Assembly (NCBI GenBank): GCA_029243485.1 | Contig: JAQWRY010000011.1 | Span: 1 to 64,000, forward strand | Direction of reading: 5' to 3' | DNA: 64,000 nt | DNA from: Candidatus Binatia bacterium | Lineage (GTDB): Bacteria; Desulfobacterota; Binatia; UBA12015 | In this document: in pieces, positions 54,970 to 63,810 of the stretch | How the letters are laid out: every line of letters starts with the position of its first letter | Numbering within the stretch: the stretch's first letter is position 1 | Program-made: the position numbers and the translations under genes | Notes under the pieces: model-generated | Seen by the model: the letters and a program-made list of their open reading frames with translations, nothing else | What the model was told of the DNA's origin: nothing | Database searches by the model: none

Positions 54970-56244
54970 ATGTCCGACACCCCGCAACTCCAGACGTCGC
55001 CCGCCTACCGCAACTACGTCCTCGGCGTTCTGCTGGTGATGTACGTCTTCAACTACCTCGACCGGTACGTGCTCACGCAGATGATCGGACCGATCAAGGA
55101 GGACCTCGGCGTCTCCGATACGATGATCGGGTTCCTGATCGGCCCCGCGTTCGCGTTGTTCTACACTCTGTGTGGCGTCCCCGTCGCGCGACTGGCGGAT
55201 GTCCACTCTCGTCGGTCGATCATCGCCGCAGGGCTGGTCGTGTGGAGCTTGTTCACAGCGGCCTCGGGTTTGGCACGTAGTGCGTTCCAACTCGCGGTCA
55301 CCCGTGTCCTAGTCGGAGTGGGCGAAGCAGCCGGGGCGGCGCCGGCTCACTCGCTCCTCTCCGACTACTTCCCACCCGAGCGGCGCGCGACGGCACTGTC
55401 GGTGTTCCAGGGCGGCGTGCCGCTGGGAAGCATGCTGGGGCTGCTCATCGGTGGATTTCTCGTCGACGCGATCGGTTGGCGGTCGACGCTCGTCGCGGTC
55501 GGCCTTCCCGGGATTCTCGTTGCGATCGTCCTGCGGCTCACCGTGCGTGAACCGGAACGGGGGGCTCTGGACCCGGACGCTCCGGCGGTGGTGGAACGCG
55601 TGGGGTTTTTCGAGGTGGCACGAACGCTCGCGCGGAAACCCACTTTCTGGGGGGTGGCGCTCGGCGCCGGCATCGCGTCGTTCGCCGGCACCGGGTTCGG
55701 GTTCTGGATGCCGGCATTCCTCGAACGGGTGCATGGTATGAGCCGACTCGAGATCGGGCTGCGGTTCGGCATCATTAGCAACGTAGCCGGGATGGTGGGC
55801 CTGGTCGTCTGCGCGCGCATCACGGATGCACTCGGGCGGCGGGACCTGCGCTGGTACCCATTCGCGGGCGCACTCTCGATCCTGATGATGCTGCCGTTCC
55901 TCGGCCTCACCCTGCTGTGGCCGGACGGGCGCGAGGCGATCTACTTCATGATTCCGTCCGGGCTGGTCGGAGGCGCCTGGGCCCCGATCGCGTTCTCGAT
56001 GGGCCAGAACATCGCCCCACCCCATATGCGGGCGACGGCGGCATCACTGATCATTCTGGCCATCACCCTGCTGGGCCAAGGCCTGGGGCCGCTCGCGGTG
56101 GGATACGCGAATGATGTGCTCGCGGCGCAGTACGGCGAGATGGCGATCCGCTGGTCGCTGCTCGGGGTGCTGTCGACTTGCGGGGTCGGGGCAGTGATCT
56201 TCGCCCTCACGGCCCGCACCATCGACCGCGACTACCTCCATTGA
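54970..56244 (+). CDS. MFS transporter, Spinster-like
   Basis: A 424-residue carrier with 12 helices. YVLGVLLVMYVFNYLDRYVL and GPAFALFYTLCGVPVARLADV are characteristic of the Spinster/organic-anion branch with loop motif GxxxDxxxRR (ARLADVHSRRS). AYSLLSDYFPPERRATALS follows after TM4. Such proteins export or import lipid-like anions. ATG 54970 has no clear RBS. Confidence 0.85.
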   Translation: MSDTPQLQTSPAYRNYVLGVLLVMYVFNYLDRYVLTQMIGPIKEDLGVSDTMIGFLIGPAFALFYTLCGVPVARLADVHSRRSIIAAGLVVWSLFTAASGLARSAFQLAVTRVLVGVGEAAGAAPAHSLLSDYFPPERRATALSVFQGGVPLGSMLGLLIGGFLVDAIGWRSTLVAVGLPGILVAIVLRLTVREPERGALDPDAPAVVERVGFFEVARTLARKPTFWGVALGAGIASFAGTGFGFWMPAFLERVHGMSRLEIGLRFGIISNVAGMVGLVVCARITDALGRRDLRWYPFAGALSILMMLPFLGLTLLWPDGREAIYFMIPSGLVGGAWAPIAFSMGQNIAPPHMRATAASLIILAITLLGQGLGPLAVGYANDVLAAQYGEMAIRWSLLGVLSTCGVGAVIFALTARTIDRDYLH

Positions 56245-56352
56245 AAACGCACCCGGAACCTTCTCATCCAGCGAGCGAGTAATCCCTGGTCTTCCGGCGA
56301 CGGAAATGATCACGATGACGATACGGACGCAGTACCGAATCGGGAGCCAACG

Positions 56353-56781
56353 ATGCCGACACCAACTTTCGATCAACTCAAGACCTGGGCAAGACGCTAC
56401 GTCGAACTCTGGAACGCCGGCGACAAAGACGCCTGGGTGGAAAACTGGCGGAGCGTCGCGCCGGGAAAGTTCCGAATGCTCGACCCAGTCGGAACACCCC
56501 AAAAGGTGGGCTTCGCCGCCTGCGCCCTCGAGCCGTGGGATCTGTTCCAGCAACGCGTTCGCTTCAAGATCGCGGACGGTTGCCTGTTCATCAACGGCAA
56601 CGAGGTCGCGTGGCTCCTCGAGAACCACCTGACCGTCGACGGAAAAGAAGTGGTGGGGCGCAGCATCGAGACCTACCGATTCGAGGAGGACGGTTCGGTA
56701 GTGGTGCGGACGTACTACAAGGTGCCTCCCCGAGCGAAGAATGAACTCGGGGAGATGTTCCAGGAGTACCTGCCCGAGTAG
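56353..56781 (+). CDS. SnoaL/NTF2-like protein
   Basis: A 142-residue protein of the NTF2-like cone fold: TWARRYVELWNAGDKDAWV helix, YFxx-like LEPWDLFQQ, FINGNEVAWLLENHLTVDG and YRFEEDGSVVVRTYYKVPP. ATG 56353 follows CGGGAG. Members include isomerases, dehydratases and scaffold proteins. No active-site residues could be assigned. Between the MFS gene and the DUF1080 gene, both plus-strand. Confidence 0.7.
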   Translation: MPTPTFDQLKTWARRYVELWNAGDKDAWVENWRSVAPGKFRMLDPVGTPQKVGFAACALEPWDLFQQRVRFKIADGCLFINGNEVAWLLENHLTVDGKEVVGRSIETYRFEEDGSVVVRTYYKVPPRAKNELGEMFQEYLPE

Positions 56782-56873
56782 GCACGAGAACATCCATCCG
56801 ACTTGTCCGCGACTGCGGGCCTGTCTGGAATCGATGCTCGCCTCCCTGTAGGTACAGCCAAAAGGGGAGGCCC

Positions 56874-57851
56874 ATGCTGTGGATTCCGAGAGTAGATACC
56901 CGCCGAACTACGAGAGTCGCGGTTGGATGTGCAGTGACCTTGGTCGCGAGCGGGTGCAGTCTACTCCTCACGTCGAAGAGCCACGTCGACCCTGCAACCG
57001 CCGGGCCCGACTACGCGGTTCAGGGCGAGTACGTGAGCGAGAACCCGCCGTTCGGAGCACAAGTCGTCGCCCGAGGACACGGCGACTTCGAGGCGGTCTT
57101 GTATCGCGGTGGCCTCCCGGGAGCCGGATGGGACCGTAGTCCCCGCATCGCCCTTGAGGGCGAACGGGAAGACGGCCGGCTCGATCTCACCGGCGGCGCG
57201 ACTCTTGCCCTCGAGAACGATTCGCTCGTCGGCACCGGACCGGATGGAGAAGCGCTCGCTCTGATCAAGATAGAACGTGAGAGCCCAACCCTTCGCCAAC
57301 CTCCGCCGCCTGGCGCGCGCGTCGTGTTTGACGGCAGCGGGACCGAGGACGTCGACGGCACGATGAACAACCAGGGGCTCCTACTCGCGGGGGCAGAAAG
57401 CAGAAGGAGCTTTCGCGACTTCAAGCTTCATCTGGAGTTCCGCACACCCTTCACGCCCGACGGCGATGGCCAGTTCCGCGGCAACAGCGGCGTCTACCTG
57501 CAGGACCGATACGAGGTGCAAGTCCTCGACTCGTTCGGTCTCCCTGAGAAGGACAACGACTGCGGCGGAATCTACCAGGTGAGCCCGCCAGCCGTGAACA
57601 TGTCGTTCCCGCCTCTGCGCTGGCAGACGTACGACATCGATTTCACCGCAGCCCGGTGGGATGCCGAGGGCAACAAAACCGCCCCGGCGCGCGTCACCGT
57701 GCGGCACAACGGCGTCGTGATCCAGGACGACACGGAGATACCCGGCCCGACCGGCGGCGGCGCAGGAGAAGCCGACACGCCTGGCCCGATTCACCTCCAG
57801 GACCACTGGGATCCGGTCACGTACCGCAACGTATGGGTCCTTCCCAAGTAG
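56874..57851 (+). CDS. DUF1080 (3-keto-disaccharide hydrolase-like) lipoprotein
   Basis: A 325-residue lipoprotein with lipobox LVASGC after a basic start. The C-terminal two-thirds is the concanavalin-like DUF1080 domain: FDGSGTEDVDG, LEFRTPFTPDGDGQFRGNSG, VYLQDRYEVQVLDSFG, NDCGGIYQV and PIHLQDHWDPVTYRNVWV. In the family this domain binds or cleaves 3-keto-glucosides or acts as a carbohydrate-binding module. An extra N-terminal domain (about residues 30-150) is of unknown kind. A decayed relative lies at 15366. Confidence 0.85.
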   Translation: MLWIPRVDTRRTTRVAVGCAVTLVASGCSLLLTSKSHVDPATAGPDYAVQGEYVSENPPFGAQVVARGHGDFEAVLYRGGLPGAGWDRSPRIALEGEREDGRLDLTGGATLALENDSLVGTGPDGEALALIKIERESPTLRQPPPPGARVVFDGSGTEDVDGTMNNQGLLLAGAESRRSFRDFKLHLEFRTPFTPDGDGQFRGNSGVYLQDRYEVQVLDSFGLPEKDNDCGGIYQVSPPAVNMSFPPLRWQTYDIDFTAARWDAEGNKTAPARVTVRHNGVVIQDDTEIPGPTGGGAGEADTPGPIHLQDHWDPVTYRNVWVLPK

Positions 57852-57857
57852 CTGCAC

Positions 57858-57879
57858 CTAGGAGATCCCTTTCTCCTAG
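57858..57879. terminator. Perfect hairpin between convergent genes; possible terminator
   Basis: CTAGGAGA and TCTCCTAG pair over 8 bp around a six-base loop, 7 bp after the DUF1080 stop. Neither strand has a long T-run, so it is only terminator-like. Confidence 0.4.
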
Positions 57880-57905
57880 AAGGTTCCTGCTGCTTCCTCG
57901 GGACG

Positions 57906-58338
57906 TCAGTCGACGTGGCCGGCGAGGTAACCCCAGTCGAATCCTTCCTTGAGGATCAACTTGCTCCGCATCATTCGCGGTGCGTCCCCTCCACGATGAC
58001 CGTCACACCCCCACCGGGTCGCATCGGCGCCAAGAAGGAGAACATCCAAACAGCAGCGCAGCCTTCGCGATGAGGCGTGATCGGGTTGTCCCAGCGCCAG
58101 GTCTTCCGCAGGACATTGCATGTGTCGGCGTTCGGGAAGGTGAACAGCACGCTTCCCCAGTGTTCCGGCCCAGCGCCTCCCAACTCCCGAGGAGGCAATC
58201 GAGGCCGTAGCCGTCGCAGAGCTCTCGCCAGATCGACTCTCTCTGCTCGGCGGCCAGGGGCTCCCCGAAACCCCGCTCCAGCAGCACGAACCCCCGGTCG
58301 TGAAACTGCTCGATCTGCTGCGCGGACAGAACCGACAT
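57906..58338 (-). pseudogene. Phytanoyl-CoA dioxygenase-like gene with two frameshifts
   Basis: ATG 58338 opens with LSAQQIEQFHDRGFVLLERGF, a typical PhyH start, and continues to CDGYGLDCLLGS. The similarity then changes frame (GAGPEHWGSVLFTFPNAD, KTWRWDNPITPHREGC and FLAPMRPGGGVTVIVEGTHR), and changes again to KLILKEGFDWGYLAGHVD before the stop at 57906. The HxD metal site is not found, so a segment is also missing. The order of conserved blocks is preserved, so this was one gene. Confidence 0.6.
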
Positions 58339-58407
58339 CACCCCTTGGCTCTGGCTAATCCAGCCCGCCGGATCGAGGTAGCGGACACTTGGTGCTAGGA
58401 CGCGGTC

Positions 58408-59271
58408 ATGAAGTTCGGATTGATGTTCGCCAACGTCGGGCCCTTCGGGCAGCCGGAGATGCTCACCTCGTTCTCGCAGGCTGCCGAGGCCGCCGGAATC
58501 GAATCCCTCTGGACGGTCGAGCATGTCGCCGTCCCCGTCGGATACGAATCGACGTATCCGTACAGTCCGGACGGAAAGATGCCGGGCCCCGAGAACTCGC
58601 CGATCCCCGACCCCATGTTGCCTCTGGCGTTCGCAGCCGCGGTGACGAAGAAGATCAAGTTCGGAACCGGCATCTTGATCCTTCCTCAGCGGCATCCGAT
58701 CTACGTGGCCAAAGAAGCGGCCACACTCGATCAGCTATCGAGTGGACGGTTCATGCTCGGCATCGGGATTGGGTGGCTCGCCGAGGAGTTTGCCGCTCTT
58801 GGCGTCCCCTTCGAAGATCGCGCCTCGCGCACTCGAGAGTGTGTCGACGCGATCCGCACGCTTTGGAAGGACGGTGCGCACGCGTACGACGGCAAATTCT
58901 TCCGTTGGCCTGCGATCGAGTCGAACCCGAAGCCCGTGCAAGCGGGCGGCGTGCCCATCGTCGTCGGAGGACATACCGACATCTCAGCCAAGCGGGCAGC
59001 TCGGTACGGGGATGGCTTCTTCCCTGCCATGCAGGACCTCGCCCAGGTCGAACACCTGAAAGGCGTCATCACGGCCGAATGCACTCGACTCGGCCGCGAC
59101 CCGGCCGAAGTCGAGCTCTCCGTCGGCGCGGGGTTTGCCGACCTCGACTACGTGAAACGATGTCAGGATCTGGGCGTGGCTCGAATCGGAATCGCGCCCA
59201 TGGGCTTCGACATGGACTCGCTGAGCAAGGGGCTGGACGATCTGAACGACAGGATCCTCTCGAAGATCTGA
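58408..59271 (+). CDS. LLM-class F420-dependent oxidoreductase
   Basis: A 287-residue luciferase-like TIM barrel. MKFGLMFANVGPFGQPE, ESLWTVEHVAVP, KIKFGTGILILPQRHPIYVAKE, SSGRFMLGIGIGWLAEEFA and IPIVVGGHTD-like VPIVVGGHTDISAKRA are signatures of the F420-linked subgroup. It probably transfers a hydride from F420H2 or FMNH2 to or from an alcohol or imine. Short spacing from the decayed PhyH promoter suggests it took over that region. Confidence 0.85.
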   Translation: MKFGLMFANVGPFGQPEMLTSFSQAAEAAGIESLWTVEHVAVPVGYESTYPYSPDGKMPGPENSPIPDPMLPLAFAAAVTKKIKFGTGILILPQRHPIYVAKEAATLDQLSSGRFMLGIGIGWLAEEFAALGVPFEDRASRTRECVDAIRTLWKDGAHAYDGKFFRWPAIESNPKPVQAGGVPIVVGGHTDISAKRAARYGDGFFPAMQDLAQVEHLKGVITAECTRLGRDPAEVELSVGAGFADLDYVKRCQDLGVARIGIAPMGFDMDSLSKGLDDLNDRILSKI

Positions 59272-59355
59272 GGATCTAGCGACTGTCCATCACGATCCTG
59301 CCGTCCCTGGATGCGTTACGACACGACGCGACGGAGGACCACGTGGCGCTGGGCT

Positions 59356-60096
59356 CTAATCACCTCGCGGCTCCCGTTCGCGAAGCAGGCGCTGGCTGCT
59401 CGCCGTGAATTCCGTCACGATGCGGTCGTTCGCCAACAGAGGGACGTAGACCTCCACCTCGCTTCTTCCCCGATTGAGTACGGGGGCTCCGTCGCTGGCG
59501 ATGAAATCCATGTCGATGGAGAGCGCGGAGACCCCAAAAGGATAGGCGGCAAGGGTTACGTCCATCCCCACGAGCCGCTTCGTCTCTTCGTCGAAGTACA
59601 CGTCGCCCTTCAAGTGCCGGGTCGTCTCCTCGAGCGGAACGAGTCGGACGTGATGGCTCGGCTGGCCCTTCCAAGGAACCACGCCTTCATACTCCAGACG
59701 ATAGTGCTCGGCTGCGTCCTCGGCGAAGAACCGATGGGAGGGCTCGACCTGCGGCTTCTCCACACACTCCTCGAGATCGACGGCCTTCCCGTCGACCCGG
59801 CACTCACGGATCTCCCGGATCGGGTGCTCGCCGTGATACGCCCAGACGTCGACGACCGTGTCCTTGATGGATTTCACCTCGCCACTGTCCGTATCTCTCA
59901 CGGTGGCCTTCACGTTGCGGCGGGAGAAACTACCGACGTACTCTGCCTCGAAGGCAGTCGCGCCCTTTCGGATCTCCTGGAGGATCTCCTGACCCGCGGG
60001 TGGGTCTGCGGCGGTGACAGCGAGGGGGCCGACAACCCACGTCACGAGAAACAACCCCACGAAGGCGGCGGAAGTTACCAGGAAGCTTCTTGTCAT
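59356..60096 (-). CDS. Exported protein of unknown function, LolA-like outer-membrane lipoprotein-sorting fold possible
   Basis: A 246-residue protein started at ATG 60096 with a signal peptide (AFVGLFLVTWVVGPLAVTAAD). The mature part is beta-rich: FEAEYVGSFSRRNVKATVRD, HYRLEYEGVVPWKGQPSHHV, RLVGMDVTLAAYPFGVSALS and RIVTEFTASSQRL. This resembles the LolA/LolB or MucB-like half barrel but no motif proves it. It follows the 341-residue gene by 25 bp, so likely the same transcript. Confidence 0.6.
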   Translation of the reverse strand: MTRSFLVTSAAFVGLFLVTWVVGPLAVTAADPPAGQEILQEIRKGATAFEAEYVGSFSRRNVKATVRDTDSGEVKSIKDTVVDVWAYHGEHPIREIRECRVDGKAVDLEECVEKPQVEPSHRFFAEDAAEHYRLEYEGVVPWKGQPSHHVRLVPLEETTRHLKGDVYFDEETKRLVGMDVTLAAYPFGVSALSIDMDFIASDGAPVLNRGRSEVEVYVPLLANDRIVTEFTASSQRLLREREPRGD

Positions 60097-60121
60097 CGCG
60101 TCACTCCAGTCCAGGTTCCGG

Positions 60122-61147
60122 TCAAGCCGCTTCTGCCAGCGCGTGAAACTGCTCCAGAATGACCTCGCCGTCGGGATGCTCGAGAATTCGGGCAGTGAGG
60201 AGCTCCTTCTGCTGCGCCGCAAACAGCGGCGGCTGCTCGACCGTCGCCCAATGCACGATCTGCTGCCACAGCGTGTCGATGACCTCCGCGCCGGCAAGGG
60301 TCGACCCGTCCTGGCATTTCAAAACCAAGGAACGAAGCTCTCCGAGGTACAGCCGCAGGGACGTGACGTGGATGAGCTCATCGGTGCGAATCCGATCGAC
60401 GACTTCAGCGGCTTCCGAGGCTTCCCGACGGCGGTCCACGAAGAGCTCGGGATCGCGCAGAAGTTGCTCAGACAAGGCGAAGCCGCGCTCGGCCCGAAAC
60501 TCGATCATGAGCAGGTTTAGCAGGAAGCTGATGGTACGCTCGTAGGCCTCGGCCAACGCCGGGAAAACTCGGCCGGAATCCTCACGACCGATGTTCTCGG
60601 GGACGATCGGCATCGGGAGATCGCTGGCGCCGAACGCGAGGTCCCGGAGCGCAAACCACATCTCGTCGTGGCCGCCGACGCCGCGATCAGGTTCGCCGCC
60701 TTCGTCCAAACCGTGCGCCACCAGAAGCACAGGCAGGTGTCCGAGAGCCCAATCCGACAAGTCGATGTCCGTGATCTTCTGGAAGTTCGGAAAAGTGAGA
60801 TCCGCAAGGATTCTCCCGCGAGCCTCGATCATCCCGGTGATGGTCAAGCTGTTCCAGAACGTCTGGCCGAGGCCTCGTTGGAGCAAGAGCTTTTGCTGCG
60901 GAACACTCGGAAACCGAATGCCGGCAAGAAGGGACGAGTCAGCCTCCAATAGGCCCCCGCCACGGGCCATCAGGGCGTTGGCCCACGCCTCTACGGCGGG
61001 TTCCCGGAAGAGCGCCCGCGGAGGGACGTAGGTTCCATCGGCCAAAAAGCCGCCGTGGAGCTTGCGCCCGGCCACGACTTGGGGCTTCGCGTAGTCGTGC
61101 GAGCACATGAGCTCCTCGCGAGAATAGACGAGCTTTGTGGTTTCCAC
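60122..61147 (-). CDS. Hypothetical protein with ferritin-like helical C-terminal half
   Basis: A 341-residue protein of unrecognised family. Its C-terminal half is helical with acidic/His clusters: FLLNLLMIEFRAERGFALSE, RTDELIHVTSLRLYLGELRS and EVIDTLWQQIVHWATVEQPP. The spacing ExxxE and ExxH would suit a di-iron four-helix bundle, but the ligands cannot be mapped with certainty. The N-terminal half contains the repeated YVPPRALFREP and DLSDWALGHLPVLLV. Second gene before the end of a leftward run. Confidence 0.5.
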   Translation of the reverse strand: METTKLVYSREELMCSHDYAKPQVVAGRKLHGGFLADGTYVPPRALFREPAVEAWANALMARGGGLLEADSSLLAGIRFPSVPQQKLLLQRGLGQTFWNSLTITGMIEARGRILADLTFPNFQKITDIDLSDWALGHLPVLLVAHGLDEGGEPDRGVGGHDEMWFALRDLAFGASDLPMPIVPENIGREDSGRVFPALAEAYERTISFLLNLLMIEFRAERGFALSEQLLRDPELFVDRRREASEAAEVVDRIRTDELIHVTSLRLYLGELRSLVLKCQDGSTLAGAEVIDTLWQQIVHWATVEQPPLFAAQQKELLTARILEHPDGEVILEQFHALAEAA

Positions 61148-61197
61148 GCCTGAAATCTACACTTGCTCCGACCGGCCTGCCAGTTGACTCTCGACCG

Positions 61198-61896
61198 TCA
61201 CCAGTTTTCGCCGTAGGGGCGGATCACGACATCGAAGGACCAAGCCGAGCGAGCCTGGTGCGCGATCCGGTAGCACTCCTGCGCAATGTCCTTCGGCTTG
61301 CAGAAGAACTCGTCGGGGCGATCCGGGAACGCCTGCCGCGTCCACGAGAGATCGATGACCGCATCGATCGCTACGTACGAAACATGCACCCCCTTCGGAC
61401 CGAGGTGCCGCGCCGCGGACTCCAGGAGTATTCGTTGTGCGGCCTTGGTCGGCGCGAACCCGGCGAAATTCGAACGTCCGCGGTAAGCGGAGGTGTTCCC
61501 CGTCGCCAAGATCGCGCCGTGGCCAGCCTCGACCATGTCGGGGCCGAGCGCCTGGATCAGGTGAAGTAGAGACATGGCGTTGATCTGGAAGTTGAGCTCG
61601 AATCGCTCCGGATCGATCTTCAGGACATCTCCGAAAGCACCCCCCACTGCGTTGTGGACCAGGAGACTCGGCTTGCCCATGACCTCGCGAATCGACGCAA
61701 CGGTGTCTTCGAGCGCTCCCTTGTCGGTGACGTCACAGGGAAAGGCCTTCGCTCCGGGCAGTTCTTGCTCGAGTTCCGCGAGCCGCTCTGCACTCCGAGC
61801 GACCATCGCAACGCGGTAGGTTTCCGAAAACCTTCTTGCCAGGGCGCTTCCCGTGCCTGGCCCGACTCCAGTGATGAGACAGACTTCGTCTTGCAT
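61198..61896 (-). CDS. Short-chain dehydrogenase/reductase, atypical active site
   Basis: A 232-residue SDR. VCLITGVGPGTGSALARRF is the dinucleotide motif, LLVHNAVGGAFGD the NNAG-equivalent, and GNTSAYRGRSNFAGFAPTKAA the active-site region. The usual YxxxK is FAPTK, with Phe for the catalytic Tyr, as in a known atypical SDR branch. That leaves reductase activity open to doubt. It precedes the 341-residue gene by 50 bp. Confidence 0.8.
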   Translation of the reverse strand: MQDEVCLITGVGPGTGSALARRFSETYRVAMVARSAERLAELEQELPGAKAFPCDVTDKGALEDTVASIREVMGKPSLLVHNAVGGAFGDVLKIDPERFELNFQINAMSLLHLIQALGPDMVEAGHGAILATGNTSAYRGRSNFAGFAPTKAAQRILLESAARHLGPKGVHVSYVAIDAVIDLSWTRQAFPDRPDEFFCKPKDIAQECYRIAHQARSAWSFDVVIRPYGENW

Positions 61897-62198
61897 TGGG
61901 CATCCTCCGACGGACGAAACTCGTTTCGTCCGTCCTCAATCGGCCTTGGGCGCTCGGTCACTTCGCCTCCACCAGCTTCGGGCCCCGCTAGGGCAGTTCC
62001 TGCCCAGAACGCGACTCCCGCAGCAACGACGAGTCCCCCACCAATCGCGAGTTTGTTGGCCCCGTCGATGGAGAGAACCGCAAGGATGAGCAACGCAAGC
62101 CACAACGCCATCGACAGGACCAGCAAGAGGCCGCCCACCCGAGCCACGAGCCGGCTGCGCGGCCGCGCCTCTGCTTCCTCGGAACTCGGCGTCATCAC
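61620..62198 (-). CDS. Small membrane protein whose 3' part overlaps the SDR gene
   Basis: Starts at ATG 62198 (ATG 62195 also in frame). The first 80 residues have two hydrophobic helices: VARVGGLLLVLSMALWLALL and KLAIGGGLVVAAGVAFWAG. From about residue 95 the frame overlaps the SDR gene by 276 bp in another frame and becomes Arg/Ser-rich. That tail is probably an artefact, either of a frameshift near 61940 or of loss of the true stop. Only the N-terminal two-helix part is credible. Confidence 0.5.
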   Translation of the reverse strand: MMTPSSEEAEARPRSRLVARVGGLLLVLSMALWLALLILAVLSIDGANKLAIGGGLVVAAGVAFWAGTALAGPEAGGGEVTERPRPIEDGRNEFRPSEDAQCKTKSVSSLESGQAREAPWQEGFRKPTALRWSLGVQSGSRNSSKNCPERRPFPVTSPTRERSKTPLRRFARSWASRVSWSTTQWGVLSEMS

Positions 62199-62297
62199 GC
62201 AGGCCTACCAACCTACAGAGCCACGAACGCTCCTGGAACCTTCTTCATGAGCCCTTCACTCTGAAGCCAAGAATGCCCCGGGCGCATTCTCGAGCTC

Positions 62298-63344
62298 TCA
62301 GTCCTTTCGGCGGGCTGCGGCAAATTCCGGATAGCTCGGCCGTCCCGCGGCCTGATGCTCCTGATAGAGCTCGAAGAAGCGCTCTCCCATTGGATCCTCG
62401 CCACGAATCGGCATCGATCCACGGCGGATGGTCCAATCGTGCGGTGCCAACTCCTCGGCGCGAGCGAAGTGCGGCTCGGCGGCGCGCTGGTCTCCTCGCG
62501 AATGTAGATGCCATGCCAAGGCGAACTCTGCGCGCGCGAGTTGCTCATCAAATGTCGGGGGCACCTGACCGGCACAAGCCTCTTCGCTGGTCATGCCAAC
62601 CTCGCCCGTGCGTACCCACGCCCGCAAAGCGTCCATGTGCGGCGCGCAGTCCGCGCCGGTCAGTTCCTGCCAGAGATTCGTCCCGTACTCGATCCGCGGC
62701 GGCCGAACGATCGTTCCAGTCTCGTCGATCCAGACGACCGTCGGGATGTTGATGATTCCAAAGAGGTGACCGACGTGATGCTCCGGGTCGACCAGAATCG
62801 GAAAGCTCGCACCCGATTTCTCGACGTACGGCCGAATCGCGTCCGCCGATGTATCGAGTACCACCCCCAGTACCGTGAAGTCGGGACCGAGTTCGTCATG
62901 GAGTGACTGCCAGCCTGGCAGTTCTTCGCGGCATCCTCACCAAGAGGCGAAAGCGTGCAAGAGTACTTTCTTACCGCGGAACTCGGTGAGGCGCCGCCGC
63001 TTTCCTTCGAGGTCGGTAAGTTCGAAATCAGGCGCCGCGAGACTCTCGAGTCGCGCCCGCTGGTCGTCAGGTGACTCGCCTAGCGAAGCAACGCCTGCGT
63101 CTCGGTCCCACGCGAGCGGCTGTCCCAATACCGACGCCAGCTCGGCGAGTCCTACTCCCTGCGCCGCGACCAGGCCCTGATGCGCCGCAGTGGGGATACA
63201 GACGGCTCCGCGGCAAAGCCCTTCTGGCTCGATTCGGAAGCCGAGCGCCTGCTCCAGCGCGTCGCCCGAGAGTCGGACGTCATCGCCATCAGCCACGACC
63301 GGCCCCGTCCACATCTCTCCATCGTGCAGAATCGTAAGATCCAT
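62298..63344 (-). CDS. Selenocysteine-containing ResA-like thioredoxin-fold protein with TPR-like tail
   Basis: Two apparent ORFs are one gene. ATG 63344 starts an N-terminal domain of about 100 residues that contains two Cys (CRGAVC). A redoxin domain follows: FELTDLEGKRRRLTEFRG, VLLHAFASW, in-frame TGA (62937-62939, residue 136), GCREELPGWQSL. The frame is clean for a further 212 codons: FTVLGVVLDTSADAIRPYVE, IINIPTVVWIDETG (cis-Pro), then LAWHLHSRGDQRAAEPHFAR-type TPR helices and ELAPHDWTIRRGSMPIRG. Homologues have Cys or Sec at the UGA position. A SECIS-like hairpin lies right after it. Total 348 residues. The product is a probable peroxidase or disulfide reductase. Requires SelA-D factors, not in this window. 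Confidence 0.85.
62906..62936 (-). promoter_or_regulatory. Predicted bacterial SECIS element for Sec136
   Basis: On the mRNA, 14 bases after the UGA, ACUGCCA pairs with UGGCAGU over 7 bp around a GGC triloop. Bacterial SECIS elements need a stem starting about 11-16 bases after UGA and an apical loop with G in the first two positions. The hairpin lies wholly inside the coding region, as usual in bacteria, and encodes the ELPGWQSL-type stretch. Confidence 0.8.
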
Positions 63345-63540
63345 GATGGGGCTACACTCGCGCGGTCGTTGGATGCGGTCAACCCGTATGAAGCGGACCC
63401 GCACGGAGAGGTCGACTCACGACCCCTTCGAGCGAACGATCGCGGAGAACAGGATCTGAAGCGCCGACGACGACGCCAGATGGCTCCCAGAGCTGATCGA
63501 ACCTCTTAATAGGCGCCGCGAGCGACCTCTGGCTCTGCCT

Positions 63541-63810
63541 TCACAATACGCCTTCAAGGCGTGCGAAGGCGTCGGCGGCGAGCACTCGAACACCCTGCCA
63601 AGCGGCGTGCCCGCACAGCTCTGTGTCGGTCCACAACTCTCGATGCTCGGGCCGGGCGAGTTCGAGTAACGCGCCGTCGATACGCTGAAGCGTTTCAAAC
63701 AACGCGACCGGCGGTAGGTCTTGAAGTTCCGCCACCCAGCGCGTGTACGCTTCGTCGAACCTATGAGCCATTCGGTCCGCCGTCTTGCCGGGCGCTCCGA
63801 CCTCGGACAT
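63541..63810 (-). CDS. Small hypothetical protein
   Basis: An 89-residue protein from ATG 63810, preceded by GGAGAGG at 5 bases. An upstream TTG at 63882 would add 24 residues. Predicted helical: DRMAHRFDEAYTRWVAELQD, PVALFETLQRIDGALLELARP and GHAAWQGVRVLAADAFARLE. No family assigned. Leftward, about 195 bp before the selenoprotein start, so co-transcription is possible. Confidence 0.5.
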   Translation of the reverse strand: MSEVGAPGKTADRMAHRFDEAYTRWVAELQDLPPVALFETLQRIDGALLELARPEHRELWTDTELCGHAAWQGVRVLAADAFARLEGVL

